Part shown: positions 35,251 through 46,200 of the stretch, in pieces
Layout: the number at the start of each line of letters is the position of its first letter
Position numbering within the stretch: position 1 is the stretch's first letter
From: Bugulina stolonifera
Lineage: Eukaryota; Bryozoa; Gymnolaemata; Cheilostomatida; Bugulidae
NCBI GenBank assembly: GCA_935421135.1
Contig: OW285189.1
Span: forward strand, 25,794,298 to 25,858,297
Direction of reading: 5' to 3'
Length of the DNA: 64,000 nucleotides
Program-made: the position numbers and the translations under genes
Notes under the pieces: model-generated
Seen by the model: only the letters and a program-made list of their open reading frames with translations
Database searches by the model: none
Told to the model about the DNA's origin: nothing

Positions 35251-35683
35251 ATCTATTGTGAACTTTCATGGTCTATGTCTAAATTAAGGCCCTTATATTA
35301 AAAGGAGGTGGAATTATATCTATTGTTTGGAAATAATAATCATTTTTTGCTGATTAATGGAGAATATGTTTAACTACCACTGCACCAGTTGAAGATAGTG
35401 TCACTGTTGTACAGTGAACTTGAGTCGTATGCAGATTGAGCCAATGAAATGCCAGCCTGATATCAGTCTTATTCAATTTAAACAGTTGGCAAGTGCCAGT
35501 TTAGTTCAGTGTAGTCTGGTTAGGCCTACTTACCACCAGTACGTTGAACTCTACTGTACTTCCTGATTGGTTAAGACCAGTTGTAGGCCTGTTTCTCTTC
35601 CACTGTTCTAACCCAATGCAACCTGTTTACATACATAGAAACGGTGTTAAAGGTAAGACTTGTCTTCACTTAGCCACCATTTT
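35251..35683 (+). promoter_or_regulatory. Promoter, non-coding first exon and donor of the actinoporin-like gene
   Basis: This stretch ends in GTTAAAG/GTAAGACTTG, a donor that pairs with an acceptor TTTGTAG at 35804, eight bases before the ATG. It is repeated almost exactly at 37501-37893, which helps mark its extent. The transcription start was not located. Confidence 0.6.
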
Positions 35684-35811
35684 ATTCATAATTATAACTA
35701 AGAAATCATAAACATATGAATCTTAGATAATGTGCCACTCAGATGATGGCAGCTATATGTACAGTATAATACTAGTTAATAATTACACTGCTATACATTT
35801 GTAGGTTAGTA

Positions 35812-36417
35812 ATGGCAGCGAATACAATGGCAGAGAAAGTGGGCGAGGAAGCAGCGAAAGAAGCAGCAAAAGATGCAACAAAAGAAGCGGTAGCAGCGGC
35901 GATAGGAGTTCCTAAGCTTTTACCATCTGTAGGTGTAAAACTACACTTCAAAAATTCCCGTGATACTAGAGTATCATATAGGGGAGCATATTTCCATCAA
36001 GGTCAAATAACTCGAGTACCTGATGCAAATACTCCGCCAGGAGAGGAAAGCTGGATGGAAGCTAAGGGCTCTTTTCTTTTTGGAAGTAAAGGAGTTATTA
36101 GCTGGAGACTTAGTGAGACTAAAATACTCACAGTCATGTGGAGAGTATCACGTTTTGCAGGAGATAATGAGTTGGCTATTGCTGTATTTGATATTGGAAG
36201 ATATAATGAAATAGTAGGTGCTGAAGGGACCCTGGAACATTTGTACATAGCAATGCATTGCCCAGCAGCAGAAAGAGATCCAACTATAGTTTCTACAAAA
36301 TTGGGGAACAGCAATCAGCCAGTCATTTGGTCAAGCCCAGAATTCTCCATCACAGGCACTATGGGTAATACTAGTAATACAGCAATTGAAGTTTTGCTGC
36401 ATTCAGAGGGAAATTAA
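35812..36417 (+). CDS. Actinoporin-like pore-forming protein (cytolysin family)
   Basis: One uninterrupted exon encodes 201 aa. After an Ala/Lys/Glu-rich amphipathic N-terminal helix (about residues 5-32), the chain has the beta-sandwich pattern of the sea-anemone cytolysin family: VKLHFKNSR, a YFHQG-like segment, GVISWRL, then strand pairs around FDIGRY, and the C-terminal ITGTMGNTSN / AIEVLLHSE strands. Family members insert the N-terminal helix into sphingomyelin-containing membranes. No classical hydrophobic signal peptide is seen, so secretion is uncertain; several invertebrate actinoporin-like proteins lack one. The aromatic lipid-head-group cluster is only partly evident, so lytic activity cannot be inferred. 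An intron lies just upstream in the 5'UTR. AATAAA sits at 36728-36733. Family assignment is by fold-pattern recognition alone. Confidence 0.68.
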   Translation: MAANTMAEKVGEEAAKEAAKDATKEAVAAAIGVPKLLPSVGVKLHFKNSRDTRVSYRGAYFHQGQITRVPDANTPPGEESWMEAKGSFLFGSKGVISWRLSETKILTVMWRVSRFAGDNELAIAVFDIGRYNEIVGAEGTLEHLYIAMHCPAAERDPTIVSTKLGNSNQPVIWSSPEFSITGTMGNTSNTAIEVLLHSEGN

Positions 36418-36727
36418 TCAGACTGTTTCAGCTTTAGTTAATTTAATAGTTTGGTAAAGAAATGAACAAAGCATTGCAAGTGCTATACCAAAGTACCAAT
36501 TTATTATATAATTGCAAAAATAGGCTATGACTGTATTATTGACTATTGATTTAATTATCTATTCACTAATAGTCTACAGTGTAGTCTGACAGTATACTAT
36601 ATAGTTTAGTAATAACTGCTACATGTATCTTATTTCACTCCCATAATTTTCTTAATTTATAGATCTATAATGTTTTTTTTATAATATGTACAACATATAC
36701 ACTGCAATAGTATTTCAACTGCTCAAT

Positions 36728-36733
36728 AATAAA
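36728..36733 (+). promoter_or_regulatory. Polyadenylation signal of the actinoporin-like gene
   Basis: AATAAA about 310 bases after the stop codon, the first perfect hexamer downstream on the plus strand. Confidence 0.5.
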
Positions 36734-37500
36734 TATTCATTGGGATATTAATAAATTTAAATATGTAGTACTTAGGTTCATATAACAATTATATGGATTC
36801 CATTTGATTTACAGATTGAAGTCTATTAGTCTCAGAGCCTCAGACTCAGTAGAAATCAGATTTCCACTGAGAACAGATAAAAACAGTATGCTGAAGACAT
36901 ACATGTAGATCCATGGTTGTTGAACCACATAGTAGGCCTACAATGTTAACTACTGTACATTTAATTTTAGGCAACAAAAATTAATATAACTGTAGTAAAG
37001 ATTATAGAGAGTAATACATGGCTTGGTACATGTACATGTAGACACTGGCAGTCTGACACACCACACCCCCAGTTCTTCATTTACTGTCCACATTTATTCC
37101 AGTAGCGGATACTTGAGCAGCAATAGAGCATATGATTTTGTCCGTGAACATGAAATTGTCAACAGTTTTGTTAACAATGCAGTTATATAGACCTACTACT
37201 TTGTGCTGGGTATAGGTGCTGCCACAGCAGCTAGGAGGCGGGTCAGTGATATTAAGTTAGGAGCAGAGCTCTACATTGATGATACTTAATAAGTGTTTTC
37301 TGTAGGTTATTATTGCTCTGTATTGCATAGAGAGTAAGCTCAGTTAATTCTCGAGTGAAACTAGAAAAGTAACAGAGTAGAATAATGATATAACATGAAT
37401 TCACTTGTTCACAATCTCAGCCATTACCGGAAATGGCCACCATTCTCATTTGGTTTGATAGTTTGCAATAATTAAATAATAATTATTTTATAACAATATG
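36734..37500. other. Spacer between the actinoporin-like gene and the orphan promoter copy
   Basis: No gene is supported. A short plus-strand reading near 37210-37290 (GAATAARRRVSDIKLGAELY) looks protein-like and could be a lone exon fragment, but no partner exon was found. Confidence 0.4.
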
Positions 37501-37893
37501 ATCTATTGTGAACTTTCATGGTCTAGGTATAAATTAAGGCCCTTATATTAAAAGGGGGTGGAATTATATCTATTGTTTGGAAATAATAATCATCTTTTGC
37601 AGTTAAAGATAGTGTCACTGTTGTACAGTGAACTTGAGTCGTATGCAGATTGAGCCAATGAAATGCCAGCCTGATATCAGTCTTATTCAATTTAAACAGT
37701 TGGCAAGTGCCAGTTTAGTTCAGTGGTAGTCTGGTTAGACCTACTTACCACCAGTACGTTGAACTCTACTGTACTTCCTGATTGGTTAAGACCAGTAGGC
37801 CTGTTTCTCTCCCGCTGTTCTAGCCCAATGCAACCGGTTTACATACATAGAAACGGTGTTAAAGGTAAGACTTGTCTTCACTTAACCATCATT
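37501..37893 (+). repeat. Orphan duplicate of the actinoporin-like promoter/first exon/donor
   Basis: It matches 35251-35683 over its whole length, apart from about 40 bases missing after CATCTTTTGCAG and scattered substitutions. It includes the donor GTTAAAG/GTAAGACTTG. No actinoporin-like coding exon follows; instead the 55-bp array at the end of the LRR gene begins at once. Confidence 0.9.
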
Positions 37894-38372
37894 ATAATAT
37901 AATACTAGATACATCTCTATAGCACATATCTAGTCACATCCATGTAGTATAATATAATACTAGATACACCTCTATGGCACACATCTAGTCACACCCATGT
38001 AGTATAATATAATACTAGATACACCTCTATAGTACATATCTAGTCACACCCATGTAGTATAATATAACACTAGATACACCTCTATGGCACACATCTAGTC
38101 ACACCCATGTAGTATAATATAATACTAGATACACCTCTATAGCACATATCTAGTCACACCCATGTAGTATAATATAATACTAGATACACCTCTATGGCAC
38201 ACATCTAGTCACACCCATGTAGTATAATATAATACTAGATACACCTCTATAGCACATATCTAGTCACACCCATGTAGTATAATATAATACTAGATACACC
38301 TCTATAGCACATATCTAGTCACACCCATGTAGTATAATATAATACTAGATACACCTCTATAGCACACATCAA
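37892..38372 (-). repeat. 55-bp minisatellite seeded from the last LRR exon
   Basis: Nine units of TAGTATAATATAATACTAGA plus TACACCTCTATAGCACATAT plus CTAGTCACACCCATG. On the minus strand the unit nearest the LRR exon reads in frame as GVSSIILYYMG, a plausible LRR C-cap, and each unit carries ATGG/GTGTGA, a possible donor. A TAG in the next unit stops the frame at 38302. Confidence 0.85.
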
Positions 38373-41300
38373 GTGGGGGAGATTTTAACTCGTAGCATTC
38401 ACTGGTGTCTATCAACACTAGACTAGACTTCAAGTTAACCATCTCAGGGTTTAGGGATTTGAGTCTAACATTGTTACTAATATCTATCTCTTTAAGTCTC
38501 TTTAACCAGCATACACAGGATGGTAGTAATTCTAAGTCATTCCAAGCTACATTCAGGTATTGGAGTTGTTGTAACCTGTCCATGCTACAAGAGAATCAAT
38601 ATATCTATGACATGTGATTGAATAGGGTCAGTCAGGTGTTGCAAGTGGTCAGTGTGGTGACCCAGTATGTCCAGTACAACCAATACTGCAAGCTTAGAAT
38701 ATGATGATTCTACTTGGTGTTTACTGTTGACTGACCTCCTGGGCAAGTGTTTAAGTTGGCAGTAGCTGAAATCTAGAGTTTTCAGTGATGTTAGAAACAT
38801 GAATGCATTCTCAGACATTCCTTTAGACTTCATGTCAGTATGAGATAAATTCAGTGCTTCTAGTTTGTGTAACTTGGATATGCTACAACATTACCATCAT
38901 ATACAACCACATCGAGCAAGATAGGATAACTCTCAAATATCAATCACAAAGTATAATGGAAACTTATAGAATAGGGTATAGGATATACTATAAGCATAGG
39001 GTATAGAATATACTATAAGCATAGGGTATAGGATATAATATAAGCATAGGGTATAGGATATAATATAAGCATAGAGTATAGGATATAATATAAGCATAGA
39101 GTATAGGATATAATATAAGCATAGGGTATATAAAATAACTCTTACCAGGATGGGAAGATGTGTAGGTTGTTGTGTGAGAGATTGAGATGAGACAATTCCT
39201 GTAAACATCCTATACTACAATATACATGTATAATACAAGTAGTCCACATGTATAACAAGTAGTCCACATGTATAATGCAAGTAGTCCACATGTATACATG
39301 TAGTCCACATGTATAATGCAAGTAGTCCATATGTATACAAGTAGTCCACATGTATAACAAGTAGTCCACATGTATAATACAAGTAGTCCACATGTATAAC
39401 AACACCACAGTACAAAGTGCAAGTACAAGTAGTCATGCTTACATAGTGCATACACTTAACAACACTACAATATACATGTACATGCATTATAATAGGAATT
39501 TGGCTAATGTTAGTTATTGTCCTCTCTTGTAAATGATTGCCAAGGGTAGGATTAACCAGCTATCCTCATTTTGAAGAGAGGGTAACTCGGAGCTGCACAG
39601 CACAGTAGGCTTGCGTGGAATTTCGCCATGTACCACTCCTACTGATGCTGGTGCATAGCCTCTGGTCACTGGCCTATGCATAGGTCAGGTCATGAGTGTG
39701 AGGTCGTCCTTCCTCTAGCATTCAGTACTAGGGCTTGGCATAAGAAGAATAGCCAGCGTCTGCTTGGTTGGCATTGTTTTGGCGTTAGTACTCTGGCATA
39801 TGTTGCCTAATGAGAGATACTTCCTCACTACAGTCTCACATACAATGGTTCAAACAACTACAATGTACATGTATCTCCTTCTTCTTCATGTAGCCTATAT
39901 GCTATTCCAACGGCTATCCTAAACTCAGCAGAAGGATAGTGGGGAAAGTGAACTGCAGAACGCTGGGACCTATAACTGGGGGTGTTGAGAGGAACCCTGT
40001 AACTGGGCGTGTCCAGAAGGACCCTGTAACTGGGCGTGTTCAGAGGAAGGACCCTGTAACTGGGCGTGTCCAGAAGGACCCTGTAACTGGGCGTGTTCAG
40101 AGGAAGGACCCTGTAACTGGGCGTGTCCAGAAGGACCCTGTAACTGGGCGTGTTCAGAGGAAGGACAGGGCATTATCAATGAGTGGACCATATTAGCAAC
40201 CCAAAGCTAATCTTTGTTGTTAACTTTAAATAATTAAACAAAAGTTTGTGTGACACAATAAAAGCCTAAATAACAGTGTCAATCGAGATAGTTACGCTTG
40301 TCTCCCATTGTATGACGTTGGTGTCAGGGGCGGATATAGGAAAAATTTCAACACCAGCCTATTTTCAAGAAGTCATGGATTTCACGTGTCTGAGTGAGTT
40401 AATACAAGATAAGTGTGAAACATGAACATGTATGGGTACAGTCTACACATATAACATGACTATTACAGCACTATACAATGACTGTACTGCCTGAGCAAGT
40501 AAATAGAAAATGAATTGAAGCCTGGACATGCATAGTATTAATAGTTTACAGAGCACAGCTAGTATTGCATGCTTGATTGAACACACGCCTAGGATGGTGG
40601 CGTGGGTGCCTATAGCCGCCCCTGGTTGGTGTGGCAACACCCAACCGAGACTAAACATGAGCTCGCACTTGAACTGAATGCAGACTAACCTTGATGGGAT
40701 GGAGTTGAGGTGACAGTTATTCAGTTCCAACACTCTCAGGGATCTCATGGGTTTGAATATATCTGGCAGACTATTTGGAGAAAGAAGACAGAAACTGATG
40801 TTCAGAACCTCCAGGTGGATGAGTTTAGATAGACTAAAACACCCCATTATATTATATTATATTATATATAATATTATATTATTATCTTATATTATACTAT
40901 TTCATATCAACTTAGGCCTATTATGCAGATGTAAACATTCACTACCTGACAAAATCCGAAAATAACCTGTGAGGTGTAAGTACAAGACCGTGGTTTGTTG
41001 TGGCCATAACTCCAACTTTATGGGGTTGCAATGCTACTAGCTCATTTTGAGGAGACACCTGCAATGCTACATATTTATTTTTCTAATGCTACATGTATAT
41101 TGCTTTATTTTATAATTAAAGGAGAACAAACAGATTCAACATTATAATTTACATTATGTGCTTCTGTCTTCATAATTGATCTGTTGAAAATTAAAAAGCT
41201 GGAGGTGTGCCAAATGAATAGTGAATAAGGCAATGACTGATATACATGCCAGTACACTGTATGAATGCAATGTGTCTGACGTCATGTCACGCAACTACAT

Positions 41301-42577
41301 AACGGAACACACACTACATTATACGGGTACATACTACATTATAGGGGTACATACTACATTATAGGGGTACATACTACATTATAGGGGTACATACTACATT
41401 ATAGGGGTACACACTACATTATAGGGGTACACACTACATTATAGGGGTACACACTACATTATACGGGTACACACTAAATTATACGGGTACATACTAGAGA
41501 ATTGACCTACTTTTTTAGTGCTTTCCTCAGTCTCTCTGCATTATACAAGGTCCATATACAAACATGCGTCAAACTGTCTACAAACATAGGTATGCGCCCC
41601 AAGACATCAGTGCTTCCATACAGGGCAATTTCTATGTGAGTGACCCTTTGACCTCTAACTATTTCCAACAGTTCATCCAGTGTACATAGAGTCGATGCAG
41701 TAGTCATCCACCCGTCCCCTTGCGGTGCATCTCCTTCGCATCTAAATCTCAATTCGTGGTAGTCAATTGCTACAAGACACAATAGTACTAGCAGTCAGCG
41801 ACTTTGTGCCCACACTGTGTTCACACACATACTACACTGTGTTCACACACTTACAACGCTGCGTTCACACACTTACTACGCTGCGTTCACACACTTACTA
41901 CGCTGCGTTCACACACTTACTACGCTGCGTTTACACACATACTACGCTGCGTTTACACACATACTACGCTGCGTTTACACACATACTACGCTGCGTTCAC
42001 ACACTTAGTACGCCGTGTTCATACACTTACTACGCCGCGTTCACACACTTACTACGCCGCGTTCACACACTTACTACGCCGCGTTCACACACTTACTACG
42101 CCGCGTTCACACACTTACTACGCCGCGTTCACACACTAACCTTTAGATATGGCACTAGTAACCCTGTCTCTACTCTGTTTAGGTCCCATTCCTGACAAAT
42201 AGTAACTGTCTTCAGTTTGCTGGGCAGATACAGTACAACTGTAGCAGAGATCCTTTGTTTCAGGCTTGTACTTTTACTGGAGATGGGCTCTCTCTTCATT
42301 AGGCTGTGGAGACCAAGAGGAAAGGCAGATGGCACTAACCTAATAGTAATCACTACCAATATATTATGTAGAATAGGTGAAGTGTTGTGCATATTTTACT
42401 CACAATTTTATAGAAAATTGGGATGATGACACAGAGGAGGCAATCCCACATCTAACAACAATTGCTATTACATTAGATACTACTGAGTGTAATACATGTA
42501 GATATACTCACCAGGTGCTTGCTCATCCACTGCTACTGTGAATCCTTCTACCTGATTGACTCTGCTCTGGTAATCCT
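38302..42577 (-). CDS. Leucine-rich-repeat protein (5' end and one splice join unresolved)
   Basis: Minus-strand exons 41511-41769, 40690-40833, 39146-39214, 38736-38882 and 38302-38584 join in phase (phase 2 at each of the last four joins). They encode LRRs such as LEVLNISFCLL, LRVLELNNCHLNSIPS, LSHLNLSHNNLHIFPS, LEALNLSHTDM, LKTLDFSYCQLKHLP and LQYLNVAWNDLELLPS. The chain ends with a cap-like SPPLDVCYRG motif that runs into the 55-bp array. Two further coding-looking exons lie upstream: about 42144-42310, with LPSKLKTVTICQEWD, and about 42513-42577, with QVEGFTVAVDEQA. The join from 42144 to 41769 does not keep phase with consensus sites. No kinase, GTPase or transmembrane segment is seen, so function is unknown; such LRR solenoids bind proteins. 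Confidence 0.75.
38960..39135. repeat. 25-bp minisatellite in LRR intron
   Basis: About seven units of AGCATAGGGTATAGGATATA plus ATATA, next to the donor of the exon 39146-39214. Confidence 0.88.
39225..39400. repeat. 20-bp minisatellite in LRR intron
   Basis: About nine units of ACAAGTAGTCCACATGTATA with short spacer variants, just upstream (minus strand) of the acceptor at 39214. Confidence 0.88.
39985..40170. repeat. GC-richer 27-30-bp tandem repeat
   Basis: Seven units of ACCCTGTAACTGGGCGTGTC followed by CAGAAGG or CAGAGGAAGG, alternating. It lies in the LRR intron between exons 40690-40833 and 39146-39214. Confidence 0.9.
41305..41495. repeat. 20-bp minisatellite in LRR intron
   Basis: Ten units of ACTACATTATAGGGGTACAT/C lie about 15 bases beyond the donor of exon 41511-41769. 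Confidence 0.9.
41820..42143 (-). repeat. 22-bp minisatellite seeded at an LRR 5' splice site
   Basis: About 15 units. On the minus strand the donor of the upstream exon is AAAG/GTTAGTGTGTGAACGC, and the following units read GTAAGTGTGTGAACGCGGCG plus TA. The array starts at the splice site itself and every unit supplies a new GTAAGTGTG. Confidence 0.9.
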
Positions 42578-43282
42578 ACGGGACTGATCACATGGTTCAG
42601 CTACCAACACAGTTGATGAGGAAGTACATGTATACCAAAGTAGACTATTGTTTGTGCAACCTTACCAAATACCTATATGTAAAGTCAATCACCGACTTAT
42701 ATCACACCTGGGAATGTAACTTACAACATATACTGTAATGCTGAGAAATCTCCACTGCACACATTGAAGTTGACAGCCTACTAACTTATAGATGTTTCAC
42801 TCTCAAGCAGTGTCTAATATGGGGTTGGTTGTAGACATCAGCTGTGTATCAGTAACTTCTGTCTAGTCATAGCTATGGACATGAATGTTAGGGATATGGC
42901 ACACCCTAAATTATACCAATAACACTTGTACCTGTACAGTGCATTTGGCTAGTGATCTACACAATAGTAATATTTGACTAGAGCAGAAGATATTTATTTA
43001 CATCCAAGAGAGAAGCCAGACATAATATCAAGCTCATGAGCAAAGTATCATTATGTTTACGTGAACATATAAGACAGCTTGAGAGACATAATATAAAGCC
43101 CATGCATACAAGTACAGCTGCAGCAGTTTCATATACTAGTAAAATTAATATAACATACATTGTATAATAATATATACATACATCAACTATAATATTACTA
43201 TGTACAACAACTAGTGATATAATTCATTGAGTATAGCATAGTTCTTGCAGCAGTCAGTATATAGTAGGGAGGGAGGGGTGTG
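42578..43282. other. LRR-FKBP3 spacer
   Basis: It holds the 3'UTR of FKBP3 (to about 42970) and, probably, the promoter or first exon of the LRR gene on the same strand. Neither boundary could be fixed. Confidence 0.4.
42993..42998 (-). promoter_or_regulatory. Polyadenylation signal of FKBP3
   Basis: AATAAA on the minus strand about 285 bases after the FKBP3 stop codon. Confidence 0.55.
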
Positions 43283-46200
43283 TCATTCTATAGCCATAAG
43301 TTCTACCTCAAATATTAAAGTAGCATTGGGTGGTATTCTGAGACAACCGTGTTAAGGAAACAACTACATGTACATGTATTGCTATGTATATGAATGTATA
43401 TGTAGTAGAGGGATAACTCCTGAGACAATATTATCATACATGTAGGATATAACAATATACAGCAAGATGCTAGCAGTATATCATGTGTGATTATACATGT
43501 ATATACTATCTATGTATATTATTACATAATTATATACATTATTACATAATGTATATAATCACGGGATGTGTGATTATATACATTATATTACCATTACCAT
43601 GTATGATTATATTACATATAATTACTACATGGTGTGTGTGAGTGCGATAAAAAGGATACTTTCCCTCCAGTCCTCTCTTGCCATAAGCCCACTCTGGTTC
43701 AATGGTAATCTGTGCTTTCTCTCCCAGACTCATGGTGAGTAAAGCTTCATCCCACTGTATACACAATATAGTACTAGTACCACAGTCTAACCTTGTAATA
43801 CATACACAATATAGTACTAGTAACACAGTCTAACTTTGTAATACACACACAATATAGTACTAGTAACACAGTCTAACCTTGTAATACATACACAATATAG
43901 TACTAGTAACACAGTCTAACCTTGTAATACATGGCTACTACATTGTAGTAGGGGTCGTCTAACCTTGTTATTTTACAGTACATAGAGAAGACAATTACAT
44001 GTTTCTTATAACTGCGCAGTGCACAATGTGAACCAAACATATTATCACAAGTATACACAATAACATGTGGTATACTCAGTATATTATAGTGCTGGGCGGT
44101 GTTTCGGTGTCATTCAGTTTTTTCGGTTTTTTTCATTCGGTTCAAAAACCGCCAAAATTTAAAATGTGAACCGACACCGAATGCGGCGGTGCGGTTTTAT
44201 TCGGTTTTAAAAGTCAAACCGCGCCTGGCCTCTTAGCGCACCCACTTTCAATAATGGCTGGCGTTGAAAACACGTGAATTCATGTTATGCTTCTTTCAAT
44301 CCTTATAATTCGATGCCATCCTTGGAATTTAGACTTAGCTGCAGCCATAATATTATCACCCAGTGGTTATTTATTGTAGTTTCACTCCTTTATAGCAGCT
44401 ACGATTGCATATTATTATAAATAATAAATATTTAATAATTGTAAAGTATTAAACTAAATGAAAATGGCTGCCATTTTAGTGCTTCTTTTAATCCTTATAA
44501 TTCGATGCCATCCTTGGAATACAGACTTAGCTGCAGCCATCAATGTCACCCAGTAAGGGTTCACTGTAGTTTTCATTTGATTCTAGTAGTCAAACTTGCA
44601 TATTGTTATAAATAATTAATATTTAATTATTGCAAATTATTGAACAAAATAAAAATGGCGGCTATTTCCGGTAATGGCTGAAACGCCGAACACGTGAATT
44701 TATGTTATGCACCTTTCAATCTTTATAATTCGATGTCATCCTTTGAATAAATACTTAGCTACTGCCATCATTGTCACCCAGAGATGATTTACTTTAGTTT
44801 CACTGAATTCCAGTTGTTATACTTCCATATTATTATAGATGATTGGCATTTAATAATTGCAATTTATTAGAGTAAATTAAAAATGGCCGCCATTACAGCT
44901 TAAAAGCAGGGTGTGACAACTCCAATATTGAGTATTTAATTTCCGGTTCGGTTCGGTGTTTTTTCATGAATAAAAAAAACTGAATTAAACCGAGGGTGAG
45001 AAGACAACTTCGGTTTCATTCAGTTTTTTAGAAAAATCAGCAAAAAAACTGAATGCACATGCAAATCAAAACCGCCCAGCACTAGTATATTATATATAGT
45101 CATGTGGTATACCCAGTATATATAGTCAGTTAGAATACACACGCATATCGAGGGATGGGTATAATGCATATCGAGGGTTGGGTATAATGAAGTAACACTC
45201 ACCCCTCTGATCACCAGCCCTTTACCAACTTTAAATGCCAGCGGTTGGATTTTTCCTCTTCTCTGAGCTACAAATGAATGATCACACTTACACTACACTT
45301 ACACTACGGTATCACAGCTACACTTACACTACGGTATCACAGTTATACTTACACTATGGTATCACAGCTATACTTACACTATGGTATCACAGCTATACTT
45401 ACACTACGGTATCACAGCTATACTTACACTATGGTATCACAGCTATACTTACACTATGGTATCACAGCTACACTTACACTATGGTATCACAGCTATACTT
45501 ACACTATGGTATCACAGCTATACTTACACCATGGTATCACAGCTATACTTACACTATGGTATCACAGCTACACTTACACTATGGTATCACAGCTATACTT
45601 ACACTATGGTATCACAGTTATACTTACACTATGGTATCACAGCTACACTTACACTACGGTATCACAGCTATACTTACACTATGGTATCACAGCTACACTT
45701 ACACTACGGTATCACAGCTATACTTACACTATGGTATCACAGCTACACTTACACTACGGTATCACAGCTATACTTACACTACGGTATCACAGCTATACTT
45801 ACACTATGGTATCACAGCTACACTTACACTATGGTATCACAGCTATACTTACACTATGGTATCACAGCTATACTTACACCATGGTATCACAGCTATACTT
45901 ACACTATGGTATCACAGCTACACTTACACTATGGTATCACAGCTATACTTACACTATGGTATCACAGCTATACTTACACCATGGTATCACAGCTATACTT
46001 ACACTATGGTATCACAGCTACACTTACACTATGGTATCACAGCTATACTTACACTATGGTATCACAGTTATACTTACACTATGGTATCACAGCTACACTT
46101 ACACTACGGTATCACAGCTATACTTACACTATGGTATCACAGCTACACTTACACTACGGTATCACAGCTATACTTACACTATGGTATCACAGCTACACTT

